Shown: positions 1 to 10,973 of the stretch, piece by piece
Numbering within the stretch: the stretch's first letter is position 1
Layout: each line of letters opens with the position of its first letter
Source: Cephalotrichum gorgonifer
Taxonomy: Eukaryota; Ascomycota; Sordariomycetes; Microascales; Microascaceae
DNA length: 64,000 nt
Direction: 5' to 3'
Assembly: GCA_900312665.1 (NCBI GenBank)
Contig: ONZQ02000008.1
Span: forward strand, 496,001 to 560,000
Notes under the pieces: generated by a model
Seen by the model: the letters and a program-made list of their open reading frames with translations, nothing else
What the model was told of the DNA's origin: nothing
The model's database searches: none
Translations under genes and position numbers: made by a program

Positions 1-825
1 GCTCCAAGGTAATCGCATTTTTGTAGCTGTACTCGTACGAGTAGTTGATCATTAGAAGTTACGCATATTAGGTCCAAGTCATTTGGGGTCCGAACGCCGC
101 CTTCCATATTAGCGTAGCGGGGAGGAGAAATGGGTCGATAGTGGGCAGATGTTGACGCACACGGTGAATCCTGACGTCTGGGTTTCATCCGACGTCCCCC
201 CCTTTGCAACGACCTATTGTGGAGAAAAGCAAGGATGGTAATGTGCTACATGTAGGAATCTGCCCGTCATTTCCTGGAAAAGATGGGCAATAATACTAAT
301 CATTGAACTTGAGGGTTGGGGAACATCTTCTCTTTTCATGGTGTCACAACCGCCAACGCACTGAGAAATCCCCAGTCCCGAAGAGATAATGAAACCGGTC
401 GACCTCGCTTTGTATCTCTACGGGCACATATATCCATTATATCCATGCTCCTATAATCCAAGGCCCGTTGGACTCGCCGCACTCGTAGTGGTGGGAGACA
501 AGTATCTCTCTCCGCCCAGATGATCCACTCGTCACATCCACACCAAATCTGCGAACTGATTGATAAGATCCCATCGGCCCTATCAAACCCTCCCCTCCCC
601 CTTATTCCCGTTCCCCGCCCCAAGGGCCCCTTGCAGCAATTGGAACGCCCCCCACCCCACACGCGGAGAAGGCTATTCAATGTGCAAGTAGCCACCACTG
701 CTATCCCAAGGAGCCGGTAAAGCAAGCTCAAACGACTTCACCCGCGTCGGCACCAGGCTCAGCTCGTTCATTGTATTACACGCGTGCCACTCTACTTAGA
801 TTACCCTCCATTCCCGCGTGACCCA
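1..825. other. left-edge intergenic region
   Basis: No gene is supported. Open frames here are short, lack splice context and resemble no family I know. A 14-bp palindrome, TACTCGTACGAGTA, lies at 30-43 and belongs to a hexamer motif seen again elsewhere in the window. The right end should include the 3' UTR of the phosphatase gene on the minus strand. Confidence 0.5.
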
Positions 826-2881
826 TCACATCGTCCGGAGATGCCTTACGCCCAAACCCATCATCTCGAATATGGCCGGGATAACGGCACAACTGAGCCA
901 TCCAATACCTGGAGAGAGAGAAAAATGTGTGGTTAGACATGTGACGTTTAAAGGGAGCCATGTCCTTGAAAAGCGGTGACGAAAAAAAAAAGCCAGGTTG
1001 GAGGTTTGGGTTATTCTTACCTGCGTAGACCACGAGCTTGGTCACCACCTCGACGTCATACCGCACCCTCGGCCGCTGCAGCCTCGAGAACATGTCTTTC
1101 TCCTCTAATACGTACGCATCCCCGCTCCCATCCCCTCCAGTAGGCGTCAGGACGACCTCCCCCTCGCCCATCATGCTCTCGTACTCCTTTAGCCTTTGTC
1201 GCGTGGTCGAAAGCTCGCGCCGCGCACTGCTGGTTCCCTCTGCGCCGCCGCCTCCGTTACCCCCCTTCAGATCAGATAGGCTCGACTTGCTCTTGAGACT
1301 CCCGTTGCTCCCGATGCTCTCCCTCCGCCTCCTCTCCCGGTACGCGAGCGTCTCGTACGCGTCCGCCGCGCTCTGCGGGCCGATCGACACGGACCGCCCT
1401 CGGCTCTTTGGCTGCCTCATGCTCTCCACGACCCTCGGAATGTCCGACACGGCGGGGAACACGTTGTCGAGACGCAAGCCGGGCGAGATGGTCTCGTACT
1501 GGGATGCGGGCGTGAAGAACCTCCGCGGCAGCTGGATGCCGACGCGCGCGATGAGACGGTACAGGTGCGGGAGGCCGCGGAGGAGCGCGGGCTTCATGGC
1601 CTCGCGCCAGGCGAAGATGATGCCCACGCCGAGAACGAGCCGCGCCGCCAGCACGGGCCAGGTGAGCTTCGAGACGTCAAAGAAGTGGGTCCCGTGGGCG
1701 TGCTCGTCGAAGGGGTCCCACGCCGTCTTGCCGTAGGTCCACGTGCCGAGCTCGATGCCGGCTATGACGCCGGCGAAGGCGACGCTGTCGTCGAAGCACG
1801 GGCAGTCGTCGGCGGGCTCCGGGTGGATGCGGATCAGCAGGATCATGACGAGGGCAGCGAGGAATGGCGCGAGCCACGAGCTTTCGTACATGTAGAGGTC
1901 CAGGGACGGGCCGTAGTAGAACTCGAGGACGCCTATCACGAGACCGAGGATGGAGCCGGAGATGACGTCAAGGAAGCCGTGCATGCCGCAGTAAAGCCGC
2001 CCCACGACGATGGACACGGTGTAGAAGTAAGCAAGGCACTCCAGGGCGATCTTAGTGCTCTCGGGGAATGTGTTGTCGGGGTTCCGGAGGACGAGGATGG
2101 CGTAGGCGGCTACAGATACGGCATTGGTGCTGTGGGTCGACGGGAAGCCGTATTCCAAGGCGGCATATCCCGTCATGGTAATTCGTTGTAAGGGAGGAGA
2201 CAAGGGTCGGGGGAGGGAAAGCAGGTCCTTCAGGAACCCCGTGAGATATACACCTAACGCGAGGATGTGGACGAGTCTAGGCCATCGGTCGGTCAGAAAT
2301 CACTTCAAGTCAAGTCCCAAGCGCACGGATGCCAGCGGTGAAGCTCACCCTTTGCCGTAGGAGGTATAGCCACACCAGAACAGGACGGGAAGCCCAATGG
2401 TGTAGAACGTGTGTGTTCCCAGGTTTGCCGAGATCGCGAAGTAGCTATCGAGGGCCGGTGATCGAACCGAGTTCTGGAAGTAGGCCAGGTACGGCGTCTC
2501 CCACCGCACGAGCGGCAGAAGCATCTGGCGGATATGATAACGCCATGGCGGTAGCGCTCTCTTGTCTGCAAGAATAGACCCATTTATTAGCAAACTCATG
2601 CCCCTTTTGTAGCGCAACCGCGACCGAGACAACTCTCTCTCGCCGCCTCCTCAAGGCGACAGGCCAAAGCACACGAGACAGCCCCCGTCCCGAGAATAAT
2701 GGCACCTACAGTGGTCTAAGCTCCTCAATCCCGCGTCCGGTATGTCGCGGCCTTCCTTGGCCTCAGCCACCTTCTGCAGCGTGCTTTTGACGAAGTCAGG
2801 TGCCGAGAGGGCGGTGGTCTTCTCCTTCGTCCGTGGCACCGGGGCCGGGCTCGGGGTCGGCTTCGCGGCGGGGAGAGGCAT
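826..2881 (-). CDS. LCB3: Sphingoid long-chain base-1-phosphate phosphatase (PAP2 superfamily)
   Basis: Four exons on the minus strand: 2710-2881, 2349-2565, 1021-2276 and 826-908, giving 575 aa. The protein would dephosphorylate dihydrosphingosine/sphingosine-1-phosphate at the ER membrane, returning long-chain bases to ceramide synthesis. The three PAP2 signatures are present: K-x6-RP at residues 146-154, PSTH at 175-178 with active-site His178, and R223-x5-H229-x3-D233. Several hydrophobic segments flank them. A long Ser/Arg-rich region follows in the C-terminal half. The last intron (909-1020) matters because reading through it gives an unrelated hydrophilic tail, while splicing gives a hydrophobic end with stop at 826. 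The start at 2881 opens a Pro/Ala-rich leader that splices in phase to the next exon. Family assignment is strong; the exact Lcb3-versus-Ysr3 choice is inference. It is divergent from the OAR1-like gene. Confidence 0.9.
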
Positions 2882-3510
2882 GGCGGGTTTGCGCGCGCGT
2901 GCGCGGCGGGGCACACCAAAGGCAAAGGGGGCAATACGGCGGCGGGGAGGGCGGAGGATGCGGGTGAATTGTTCGGAGGAGGGCTCCTTCGGCGTTGTTT
3001 TCGCTGACGCTAACGAGGACGGGGGGGGGGTTGTGTACTCGCCCTTGTCGCCTGCAAGAACGATTAAGGAAATCGATGCGCGCCTCGGTCCCGCTAATCT
3101 ATTACTAGATGCACAGTGGGGGTTTAACACACTCAGATTTCGGTGTTCCTAGCTGATCGGATTTAGGCACCCTTAGCGTGTCAGGGCCCTATTTCAGGCG
3201 ACATTATGCAGCTGTTCTTGGGTAATATCCGAGAACTAGCACGTCCTCCTCCCCCTGAAAGTGAATGCAAAGATTACGGTGTATTAATACTCCGTACTCT
3301 GCAGTAGAACGACGACATGCCAAGCTCAGCCTGTCAATCAGCTGCCATTTTACTGACAAGTCCTTCCGCCATCCAAGCATACACCTTACCCATCTCACCA
3401 CATGTCTCACCCATCCATCTTACTATAAGTCTCACCCATCTCACCATAAGCACATCCGCCGTCCCGGCTTCACATCGTACCAACACCAACACCCCAAAAA
3501 AGCGTCCACC
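2882..3510. promoter_or_regulatory. divergent intergenic region, phosphatase / OAR1-like reductase
   Basis: This 629-bp stretch separates two divergent start codons and must hold both promoters. It contains a TACTCCGTA copy at 3288-3296 and an imperfect direct repeat, TCTCACCCATC, at 3405-3415 and 3430-3440, just upstream of the reductase start. No coding potential was found. Confidence 0.5.
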
Positions 3511-4828
3511 ATGCGCACAACACTTTCCCTCGCCTCAAAATTCCAACCGGCAATCTCCCTCCACGGCCGCCACTGCCTCATAACAGGCGGCTCTGGCGCC
3601 CTCGGCTCCTCCATCGCAGCCAACATGGCCCGCGCCGGCGCCCGCGTGACGCTCCTCGGCCGGGACGAGCTCAAACTCAAGGACGCACTCGCGCAGCTCC
3701 AATCTACTACCGCACCCCCGTCCCTAGAATCCGGGGCCGAGGCCGTAGACGAGGAGGGTCGTAGGCATAGATACCTCGTGATAGGCGACGGGCGAGAAGT
3801 AAAGGACTTGATAGCCGTTCGTACTCAAAACAATGTCCCCGTAGTTTGCTGCTCACCACCAGCCAAGCCAAACAAAGCGTCTGACTAGCCATGCCAAAAA
3901 TTGTAGGCCGAGAGGAAGATCGACGTCCTAGTGAACGCCGCCGGCGTCCCGCAGTCCACCCTCCTTGTAAGGACGAGTGACGACGAGATAGAGCGCATCC
4001 TCGGCTCTAACCTCACCTTGACCATCGCCGCCTGCAAAGCCGCTACCAGACCCCTGATGCGGGCCGCACCGGACTGTTAGTATCACCTCGCCCGTAGTAT
4101 TTTCCCATATTCTCTCCCATAGGCTAGCCATTTGGCATTTCATGAGCTCGTGGAGAGTGGAGAGTGGAGCGTGGATCGAAGCTGATAAACTGCAGCTTGT
4201 ATAATCAACATGGCGAGTCTCCTCGGAACCCACGGAGGCCGCGGCTCCTCCGTCTACGCTGCCTCGAAGGCCGGTATCATTGGCAAGCAGGAACCCTTCA
4301 AATCCCTCCCACTTGCCTTTCACAAGGGCTCCGGGTTAAGGGCGTCATCAGCTAATGCAAGATGTTATTTCTTTGACGTTTCCTACAGGCCTAACTAGGT
4401 CTCTTGCCGCGGAGTTAGGTCCCCTCGGGATCCGCGTAAACTGTCTCGTCCCCGGCTACATCCAAGCTGGTATGATGAAGCGTAAGCGAGTCCCCCTTCC
4501 GTCCACCCCCCCTCCACCCCCCCTCCGCCCCTTTTTTTCGCCTCCCTTCCCGTACAGCTGTCTTTGGATCGTTTCTTCGTCCAAATCAGCCCTCTACCTC
4601 AAAAACGCAAGTTCCCTTGTTGTACACATCTATCAATACATCGTCCGAGATGCACCTTCTCACGAAATCGCAGTGCAAAATGTCCCCGTCAAGCCCGAGC
4701 AGATACCGCTCCGCAGATACGGCCATGAGAGCGAGGTGGCGCACGCCGCCATGTTTCTAGCGACCAACCGCTACGCGAACAACTGCGTCCTCAACATCGA
4801 CGGTGGCCTTAGCGCCGGGTTGGTGTGA
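3511..4828 (+). CDS. OAR1: SDR-family 3-oxoacyl-[ACP] reductase, OAR1/CBR4-like
   Basis: Five exons (3511-3798, 3907-4075, 4196-4282, 4389-4481, 4674-4828) give about 263 aa. It is a classical short-chain dehydrogenase. It has the TGGSGALG nucleotide loop, the NAAG motif, the active-site Ser in INMAS, the YAASK Tyr/Lys pair, and a C-terminal VLNIDGG segment like that of mitochondrial FAS-II beta-ketoacyl-ACP reductases. The N-terminus (MRTTLSLASKF) lacks acidic residues and could be a weak mitochondrial presequence. Intron 3 (4283-4388) appears to be a GC-AG intron, because only a GCAAGC donor restores the conserved frame. Intron 4 (4482-4673) is pyrimidine-rich; I chose its acceptor from frame and from the spacing to the IPLRRYG motif. 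Family is firm; the OAR1 role is inferred. The stop lies 14 bp from the convergent UBA2 stop. Confidence 0.78.
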
Positions 4829-4842
4829 GGAAGAGCAGGCGT

Positions 4843-7313
4843 TCAATCGTCGTCAATGAGGATGACACCCTCGTCCTCGACGATCACCACATCATCGTCC
4901 TCCGCCTCGGGTTGGACCTTCTTCGCCTTCTTAGACTCCACCACCTCATCGTCGTCATCTGCACGAGGACGCTTAAGTGTCTTCGTCTCGGGCTCCGGAG
5001 GGTGGACGCCGTTCGCTTCGGCCCCGTTAGTTGGTTTGACACCATTTGCCGCTTCCACCTTCGGCTTTCTGGGAATTGAGGGTGCCTTATCGGCCCCCAG
5101 GCCCTTGATTGGTTTCTCATCCGCCCCAGACCTGTTCATTCGAGGATGGATGGTTAGTTCGACCAAATAACACAAAGTTGGCTGGAATATCCAGAGGAAG
5201 ACAAAAGGGGTATACGAACAAGAGCTCGATGTTCAGGATAACATCGACAAAGGGATCTTCCTCGTCCTCGTCCATGATTGTAAGGAAGGAGTTACTGTGG
5301 NNNNNNNNNNNNNNNNNNNNAGTCCTACCCTTGGAGGTTAGCTGCGTATCATGCATCATAGAGGAGAGTAGATAGAAACATACCCAGATCACTCAGCTTC
5401 TTCGGAAGATTCTCCGTCTCATCAACGTCATAGAGCAGGCCAGCTTCGCTGTTCACCGTGAATTCCTTGTCACCGTATCCTAACTCGAGCCGTACGAAGT
5501 CCTCCACCAGATCGTTTAGAGTTGCCCGTGACAAGTCTACAAAAGCGCTTGTCTGGTAGGTGCTGCACACAGGGCACTTGGGATTGGGGGCCCGTGATCT
5601 ATCAGTTGCTAGTAGTCGGGCGGGCGCAAAGGGGGTCAGGAAGACCTAGTGGTTGTCAGCAAGTCTGGTAACCCCTGAGTACTAGCAATTACTCCAATCT
5701 CATACCTCTTTCGCTTGGTCATACTCTCCCTTCATGACCTTGAAGGCCTGCAAGATGCACAGGCCAGCCACAATGGCATTGGTGGTCGCGATAGCTGGGA
5801 TGATGTTGCCCGCCATCTGCTTGATGTCAAAGCGCGACTTCCGGTCGATGCCAAATACAGTGGATCGAATATTGGCGCTTGCCGCAACAAAATCGAGCGT
5901 GTCCTCGTCATCTTTGTCAAAGGTAATGACAGGATCAGGGTCCGTCTCTGCCTTCGCCTCTTTCATCTTAAGAATTCGCCGGCTTAGCCGGTCAAGACTG
6001 TCCTGGAAGACGACCAGACTCTCCTCGAGAGACCAGACCTTCTGGCCATCCCGGAGAAGCGAATCCTTAGACGCAAGGGCGTCCGAGGCACGGCTAAGGA
6101 CTTCGTCGTATTTCAGCGACTCCGGCGGCGTGCGTGACTTCCACATCTCCGCCATTGACCTCAAACGCTCGACGTCGGTGTGGAAGACTTTTTCGAATAG
6201 TAGACGCGGAAACTCTGGAGTGCCGATCGAGTTACGGATATTCCGCAGAGCTGCCGCTTCTCTCTGTAGCTCTTCAATTTCGCCCTCTGTACATAATATT
6301 AGCGGTTGGTCATGCCACGGGCAGGGCTCGCCGACACCTACCATTTTCAGAGTTCGTGGTATTGTCGAAGGATGATTCTTCGCTAACGCCAAATATCTCG
6401 CTACATAACGCCCATTAGTTCACAATCCACCTACCGGGGGGGCGGGCGAGGGCTGCAATACCTGAGGAGATAGCTCTTGCCCCAGACAATACAATGTATC
6501 GATTGGCTCGGGGTACTCCGGATGGTGCAGACAGGAAACGATTTTGGCGTCTCCTTGGGACTACAGTCATAGCAGGCGGTCACGCCCTTCTTGATGACCT
6601 GGACCTGACCATTGAATCCCGTCGTCCCGCTCTCGATCAGAGGCACATCTGCTGCCAGGCACATCTTGTTGACATGGCGCCGGGCATCCAGGTTATCCAG
6701 CGCGTTGAATACAAGGTCGAACTGCCGGAACCACGACACCCCAAACCGCTCATCCTTGATATTGTCGTGGTAGGCCGTGACCTCGGCCTCGGGGTTGAAC
6801 GTTTGCGCTACCTCTTTCGCAACCTTTAAAGGTCGTTAGCATGATGCCATTGACATACCCCAAAGTGCTTATACCGTACCAAAGCTTTCGACTTCTTTAT
6901 ATGCTCATTCCGGAAGAGGAACTGTCTGTTGAGATTCGATAGGTCGATTGTGTCGAGGTCCACGATATGGACGTTGAGAAAGCCGCTCAGAACGAGGTTC
7001 TTCAGCAGTTCGCAGCCAATCCCGCCGGCTCCTACCATCAAGACGCGCGACTGCGCAAGATACGTTAGTCCCATGGTAGATCCGAACAGAAGGCGACGCG
7101 ATTTTGGGGGGGGGGGGTATGGGCCGAGGACCAGACTTGCGCCGGGACACCTAGGCAACACAGCGCGAGTCCGTCCCCAGCGCCCATGGTGGTTTCCATG
7201 AGGCGGATCGCCGAAGATGGGGTAGAAGAACTAGATATGCGTACCTTTTTCAGCTTGTCGTTCAGACTCTCGCCCAGCGTTTGCTGGTTGTACTGATCGC
7301 GCGCGACGGCCAT
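4843..7313 (-). CDS. UBA2: SUMO-activating enzyme E1 catalytic subunit
   Basis: Exons on the minus strand: 7245-7313, 6880-7050, 6462-6823, 6342-6400, 5706-6286, 5384-5645, about 5220 up into the N gap at 5301-5320, and 4843-5131. The enzyme adenylates SUMO and carries it as a thioester with AOS1 before transfer to UBC9. Visible features are the nucleotide loop GAGGIGCE, the DLDTIDLSNLNRQFLF segment, zinc ligands CYDC and CPVC, the catalytic Cys in FPVCTIRST, a coiled insert, a ubiquitin-like domain (LEDDEEDPFVD-type region near 5260), and an acidic C-terminal tail with a basic patch. The acceptor of intron 6 falls inside the N gap and cannot be resolved. The exon 7/8 junction (5131/5220) is the in-phase choice but uses a weak donor. 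Identity is very secure. Confidence 0.93.
5301..5320. other. assembly gap (20 N)
   Basis: Twenty N residues interrupt UBA2 between exon 6 and the ubiquitin-like domain exon. The round length suggests a placeholder, so real spacing is unknown. The missing bases hide a splice acceptor and the first codons of the following exon. Confidence 0.98.
7106..7117. repeat. poly-G run (12 bp)
   Basis: Twelve consecutive G lie inside UBA2 intron 1, so on the transcribed strand they form a poly-C tract upstream of the exon 2 acceptor. The tract length may be a sequencing artefact. Confidence 0.7.
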
Positions 7314-8202
7314 CTTGGTGTTGGACTTGCAACTGGGCGAGAATCGGGGAGAGCAAGGAGGCACAAGGTCCCTAGAGAGAAGGAGAGAAAATCAACCCTG
7401 CGGGTGGGCAAATCTTGTCGCAGAGGTAGCTCAGGACGATCGGGGTAATGTCGTGCTCGTTGAAGTCGGACCAGGCGCGCAAGGCTACGCTACGGGCGAA
7501 GCTGAGGGAATCGGCGATGCACGTCGGATTGGTCAGAGGTTATGGTTGATTGGTGACCTAACAGTGACTGCAGTGGGCCCCAGTTTTAGGTGGGTTGTTG
7601 AAAGGTTGCTGGCATGGGTTCTTGTACTCCGTACGTATGCACAGTTGGCATTCCCACCCTGTCGCACTTATTCATCGGTCGCTCCTTCCCAACTGCACTC
7701 GCCGATGCAGCATTTGAGGAAATACTGCCAGTAGCGCCTCTGCCCCACTTATTAAATTTTGAGTCCTCCTCCATGTGGTAGCACGGAGCAGATATTCGAA
7801 CAGAAGATGTCTCTCACCTACACCGCCACTGCAAACGAGGCAGTTCTACCTCGTGTAGGTATCCGAGGTTCTATACAATCAATACAGTACATTTAATCAA
7901 AGAAAACGTACCAATATTGACCATATCTGGCGCTCCTCAGCGCTCTTATACCATAGCTTACGTAACGTGTTTGATCCCGAGCGCAAGCGCAGAAAGTGCG
8001 ACGGTCTAAGCAAAGAATGATAAGGAGAGTCATTGAGTTCCCCCCATATAGATCTCGTAGGGCAAGAGTACTTCTGTATACCTTTTTCTGTCTGATCAGC
8101 TGGAATCCTTAAGAGAAAACTCGGAATAAGAAGTCAAAGGCTCTCAGGTAGACCCAGAACGCTCAGGTCTCAGGGGCACACAGCTCCAGACCCATTCCAG
8201 CC
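7314..8202. promoter_or_regulatory. divergent intergenic region, UBA2 / QNG1
   Basis: This 889-bp stretch between two divergent starts should hold both promoters. A TACTCCGTA motif sits at 7625-7633. No coding potential was found beyond short frames overlapping the 5' end of UBA2. Confidence 0.5.
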
Positions 8203-9526
8203 ATGTCCGACAGTGAGCCCGATCTTGAGCTTCTCGAACTCCTACGCCAGCACGTACAAGGCAAGTTACGCGTCAGCGATGAGCCGGAAACATACGTGCT
8301 CGAAGATGCGGAATACATATACGACAACTCGGTCGACGTGGCCATCAATATGAGACCTACCAAGGATGCGGCGAAGAGCATCTACAAGATGATGCAGGAG
8401 AAGGAATATTCCACCTCCACCTGGTCCGACCATGAGCTACACCCCAAGGCCAAGGATGGGAGCACCCTAGCATTCATATTCACCATGGATCTTTTGAACT
8501 TCTCCTTCTGGTCTGCCTTGCCAGAGGATGAGCGCTTCGGGATCGAGTATCAAGGGAAGGTCTGGACTGGGTACTGGAGTCTCGTTGCGGCGTTGCGGCG
8601 GGCCCTTGATGAGGGTGAGTGGCTCCTTCGAGTCTGAGTGATCGATCTACTGTCCCTCTGTCCTGACACGTCTTAGGCATTCCAATCACAAGTTCGGACT
8701 TTTGGCAGAGCGAGGACGAGTTTACTCTGGAGACCATGAGGCACGTCTTCAGGTCGACCAGCGAGGAGGAGATACCGATGATAGGAGAGCGACTGGCATG
8801 TCTTCGGGAAGCGGGACGAGTGCTGTATGAGGCATGTCGACCCCTGACCGCCATGTTCTACCCGAGAACACCCGGATCTCAGCCCTCCCATCTCCAGCAT
8901 GAGTACTAACAACAGATACAGAAGTACGACTGCAGCGTAGAAGAGCTCATCTCATCCGCCAACGGCTCTGCCGCCGGCCTCGTCAACATCCTAGCGCGGG
9001 ACTTTTCCTGCTTCCGCGACGAGGCCACTTTCGAGGGCCGCAAGAGGCCAGTCCGCTTCCTCAAGCGCGCCCAAATCCTCGTTGCCGATATATGGGCCTG
9101 CTTCGACGGCACAGGCTACGGCGACTTCTACGACATCGATAAGATCACCATGTTCGCCGACTACAGGGTACCTCAGATCCTGAACTCGATGGGGTGTCTT
9201 TATTACAGCCCGCAGCTCATGTCGATGATCAGTCGGCACCAGCTTGTGGAGCCCGGCAGCTCGCTGGAGCTGCAGCTACGAGGTATGTGTTTTTAGGCGC
9301 CCTAGGCAGCGGAATTTCTCTAGAATACTAATTCCTATTTCGGTAAACAGGCTGCACTATCTGGTGCGTCGAGCTGATAAGACGGGAGATCTTGAGGGCC
9401 AACCCCGGGGCGAAGGTAAACGCCATATTGATCGATTTCTTCTTGTATGATACCATGAAGGAGCGCGAGGCCGCCGGTGAAGAAGGCGTCCCGGCGCACC
9501 ATAGGACTCGGAGTATATGGTACTAG
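8203..9526 (+). CDS. QNG1: Queuosine 5'-phosphate N-glycosylase/hydrolase (DUF2419, C9orf64 family)
   Basis: Four exons (8203-8614, 8677-8831, 8922-9282, 9351-9526) give 367 aa, close to the human homologue. The family releases queuine base from queuosine or its 5'-phosphate, so that salvaged queuine can modify position 34 of GUN-anticodon tRNAs. Family blocks appear in order: F-x-G-Y-W-S-L near the end of exon 1, DEGIPITSSDFW across intron 1, FLKRAQILVADIW and ITMFADYRVPQ in exon 3, GCTIWCVELIR at the start of exon 4, and a terminal HRTRSIWY. Intron 2 (8832-8921) starts with GC rather than GT; the GAG|AAG junction keeps the conserved Leu-Tyr-Glu-Lys. Queuine is not made by eukaryotes, so the gene implies scavenging from bacteria or diet. 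Identity is strong by motif order and length. Confidence 0.9.
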
Positions 9527-9860
9527 AGATAAACTTAGAGCTGGAGTTGTAGGCATGTTAGAAGTTCTTGTATGGTGGTACTCTTACACCTCAGGGCAGC
9601 AAGCGGGCTTGGGCTGGGGCATCGCGGACTGTGAGTACATATCGGTTGATGTCGTTTAAGTCGCTGAAGTTTACATGTACTGGGCACATCGCCACGGGAG
9701 AACTAGAAAGGAAAATAAAAAGAGGCGAAGAAGGACAAGAAGCGTTCCCATGATTGCCGACTAACAACATCAAATCCCTGCCATATACGCCCCGAACGCC
9801 ACATCCCCGCTGATTCAATCATCGCACGATAAAAAACAAAACAACCGCCGGCCCTAGAGC
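9527..9860. other. convergent intergenic region, QNG1 / POLD4
   Basis: Only 334 bp separate two convergent stop codons. It probably holds both 3' UTRs. Nothing else was seen. Confidence 0.5.
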
Positions 9861-10533
9861 CTAAGAGTCCCCCGCAGTGTGGTTCAAGAGGACCTCGGTA
9901 TACGCCGTCTCGATGCTCTTGTTCTTCTTCACATCCTCCTTCAGGAGAACAGCCAGAACCTCTATCGGCGGATTCAGCCCCACCCTCTCCGCGCGCATCC
10001 AGCGCTTCGTACGATCGATGCCGATCGAGGGCTACAACATGCATTAGTACCAGTCCAGCTTTTACATACGTATGGGACAAGGACAGATAACTCACCCCGT
10101 ACTGCGAAGATACATCAAAGTATCTTAGGACCTTCTCCGACAATGTTAGGTCCTCCTGGTGTAGCCTCGGCCCCATTCTCTGAGATCCAAGCTCGTTCCA
10201 ATACGCCTCAATCTCTTCGTCCGAGACACCCTCTGCTCTCAACTCGGCCTCCGATTTCTCCGCATCCGGCGTGGCCTTTTCGTATGTCTTGGCCTCCTCC
10301 TCAATAACGACCTCTTTAACGATGACAGGCGCCTCCTCGGCTTCGTTGTCAGGGATGGGCGTGGCCTTTACCGTCGCTGTCTTCGGGGCCTCGGAAAGCA
10401 CCGCCTTCTTGGCATCCCTAGGAACGGATTTCGTGACCCTAGAGGCGAAGCTGATGGTGGACTGCCCCTTTGCGGGCCCGGCCCTTGCGCGGCTTCCGCC
10501 GGTCGACCTCCTTGTGGTGGGCATTTCGGACAT
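9861..10533 (-). CDS. POLD4: DNA polymerase delta subunit 4 (Cdm1-like)
   Basis: Two exons (10096-10533, 9861-10031) give 202 aa. This small accessory subunit stabilises the replicative DNA polymerase delta holoenzyme; it exists in fission yeast and animals but not in S. cerevisiae. The N-terminal half is basic and disordered, and QSTISFASRV at about residues 24-33 resembles a PCNA-binding Q-x-x-I-x-F-F-type box. The C-terminal domain is the family signature: a YFD segment, then after the intron PSIGIDRTKRWMRAERVGL and a Pro-Pro-x-Glu-Val end. The intron donor GTGAGT follows the YG codons in phase 0. The start at 10533 has a second Met three codons in; either could be used. Identification rests on the C-terminal block. 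Confidence 0.87.
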
Positions 10534-10973
10534 CTGTTTGCACAGAAACGGCTGTTTGAATGAATTATAGAGCGCTGTCGGTGGGGGATATTGATAATAA
10601 AAGGTCGGTGTCGTGGGAGGTGAGAATGATATGGTATCGGGCTCACAACCAGTTCGGCAAATAGGTGGGGATTTTCTGGAATAGTGATGTTCACTATGGT
10701 CCTGCCAACAATAGCAGAGCTATGGTCGTGAATTGGAAGGGAGGGATGACGATTGGCGTCCGCCAGAGGCTCCATTGTCAGGGCAACGCGAGCCAGGTGC
10801 GAAGTCACGTGTTGGTCATACAGTGCGGATACCATAATACGTGTTTATTCATACCCTCGAGCCACCAGAGGGAGCTTCAACACCATGAATGAAGCCTCTT
10901 GCTTCTGGACCTTTGGCCCTATCTAATATTCCGAGTGCCTAAAAACATATGTCTCATGATTCCCAGTCGCTTC
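10534..10973. other. intergenic region, POLD4 promoter / SKI8 3' end
   Basis: About 440 bp between the POLD4 start and the SKI8 stop, both on the minus strand. It must include the POLD4 promoter and SKI8 3' UTR. No gene was recognised. Confidence 0.45.

Noticed and set aside
1565..2191. 208-aa plus-strand frame opposite the phosphatase gene
   Set aside because: Shadow of exon 3 of the minus-strand phosphatase.
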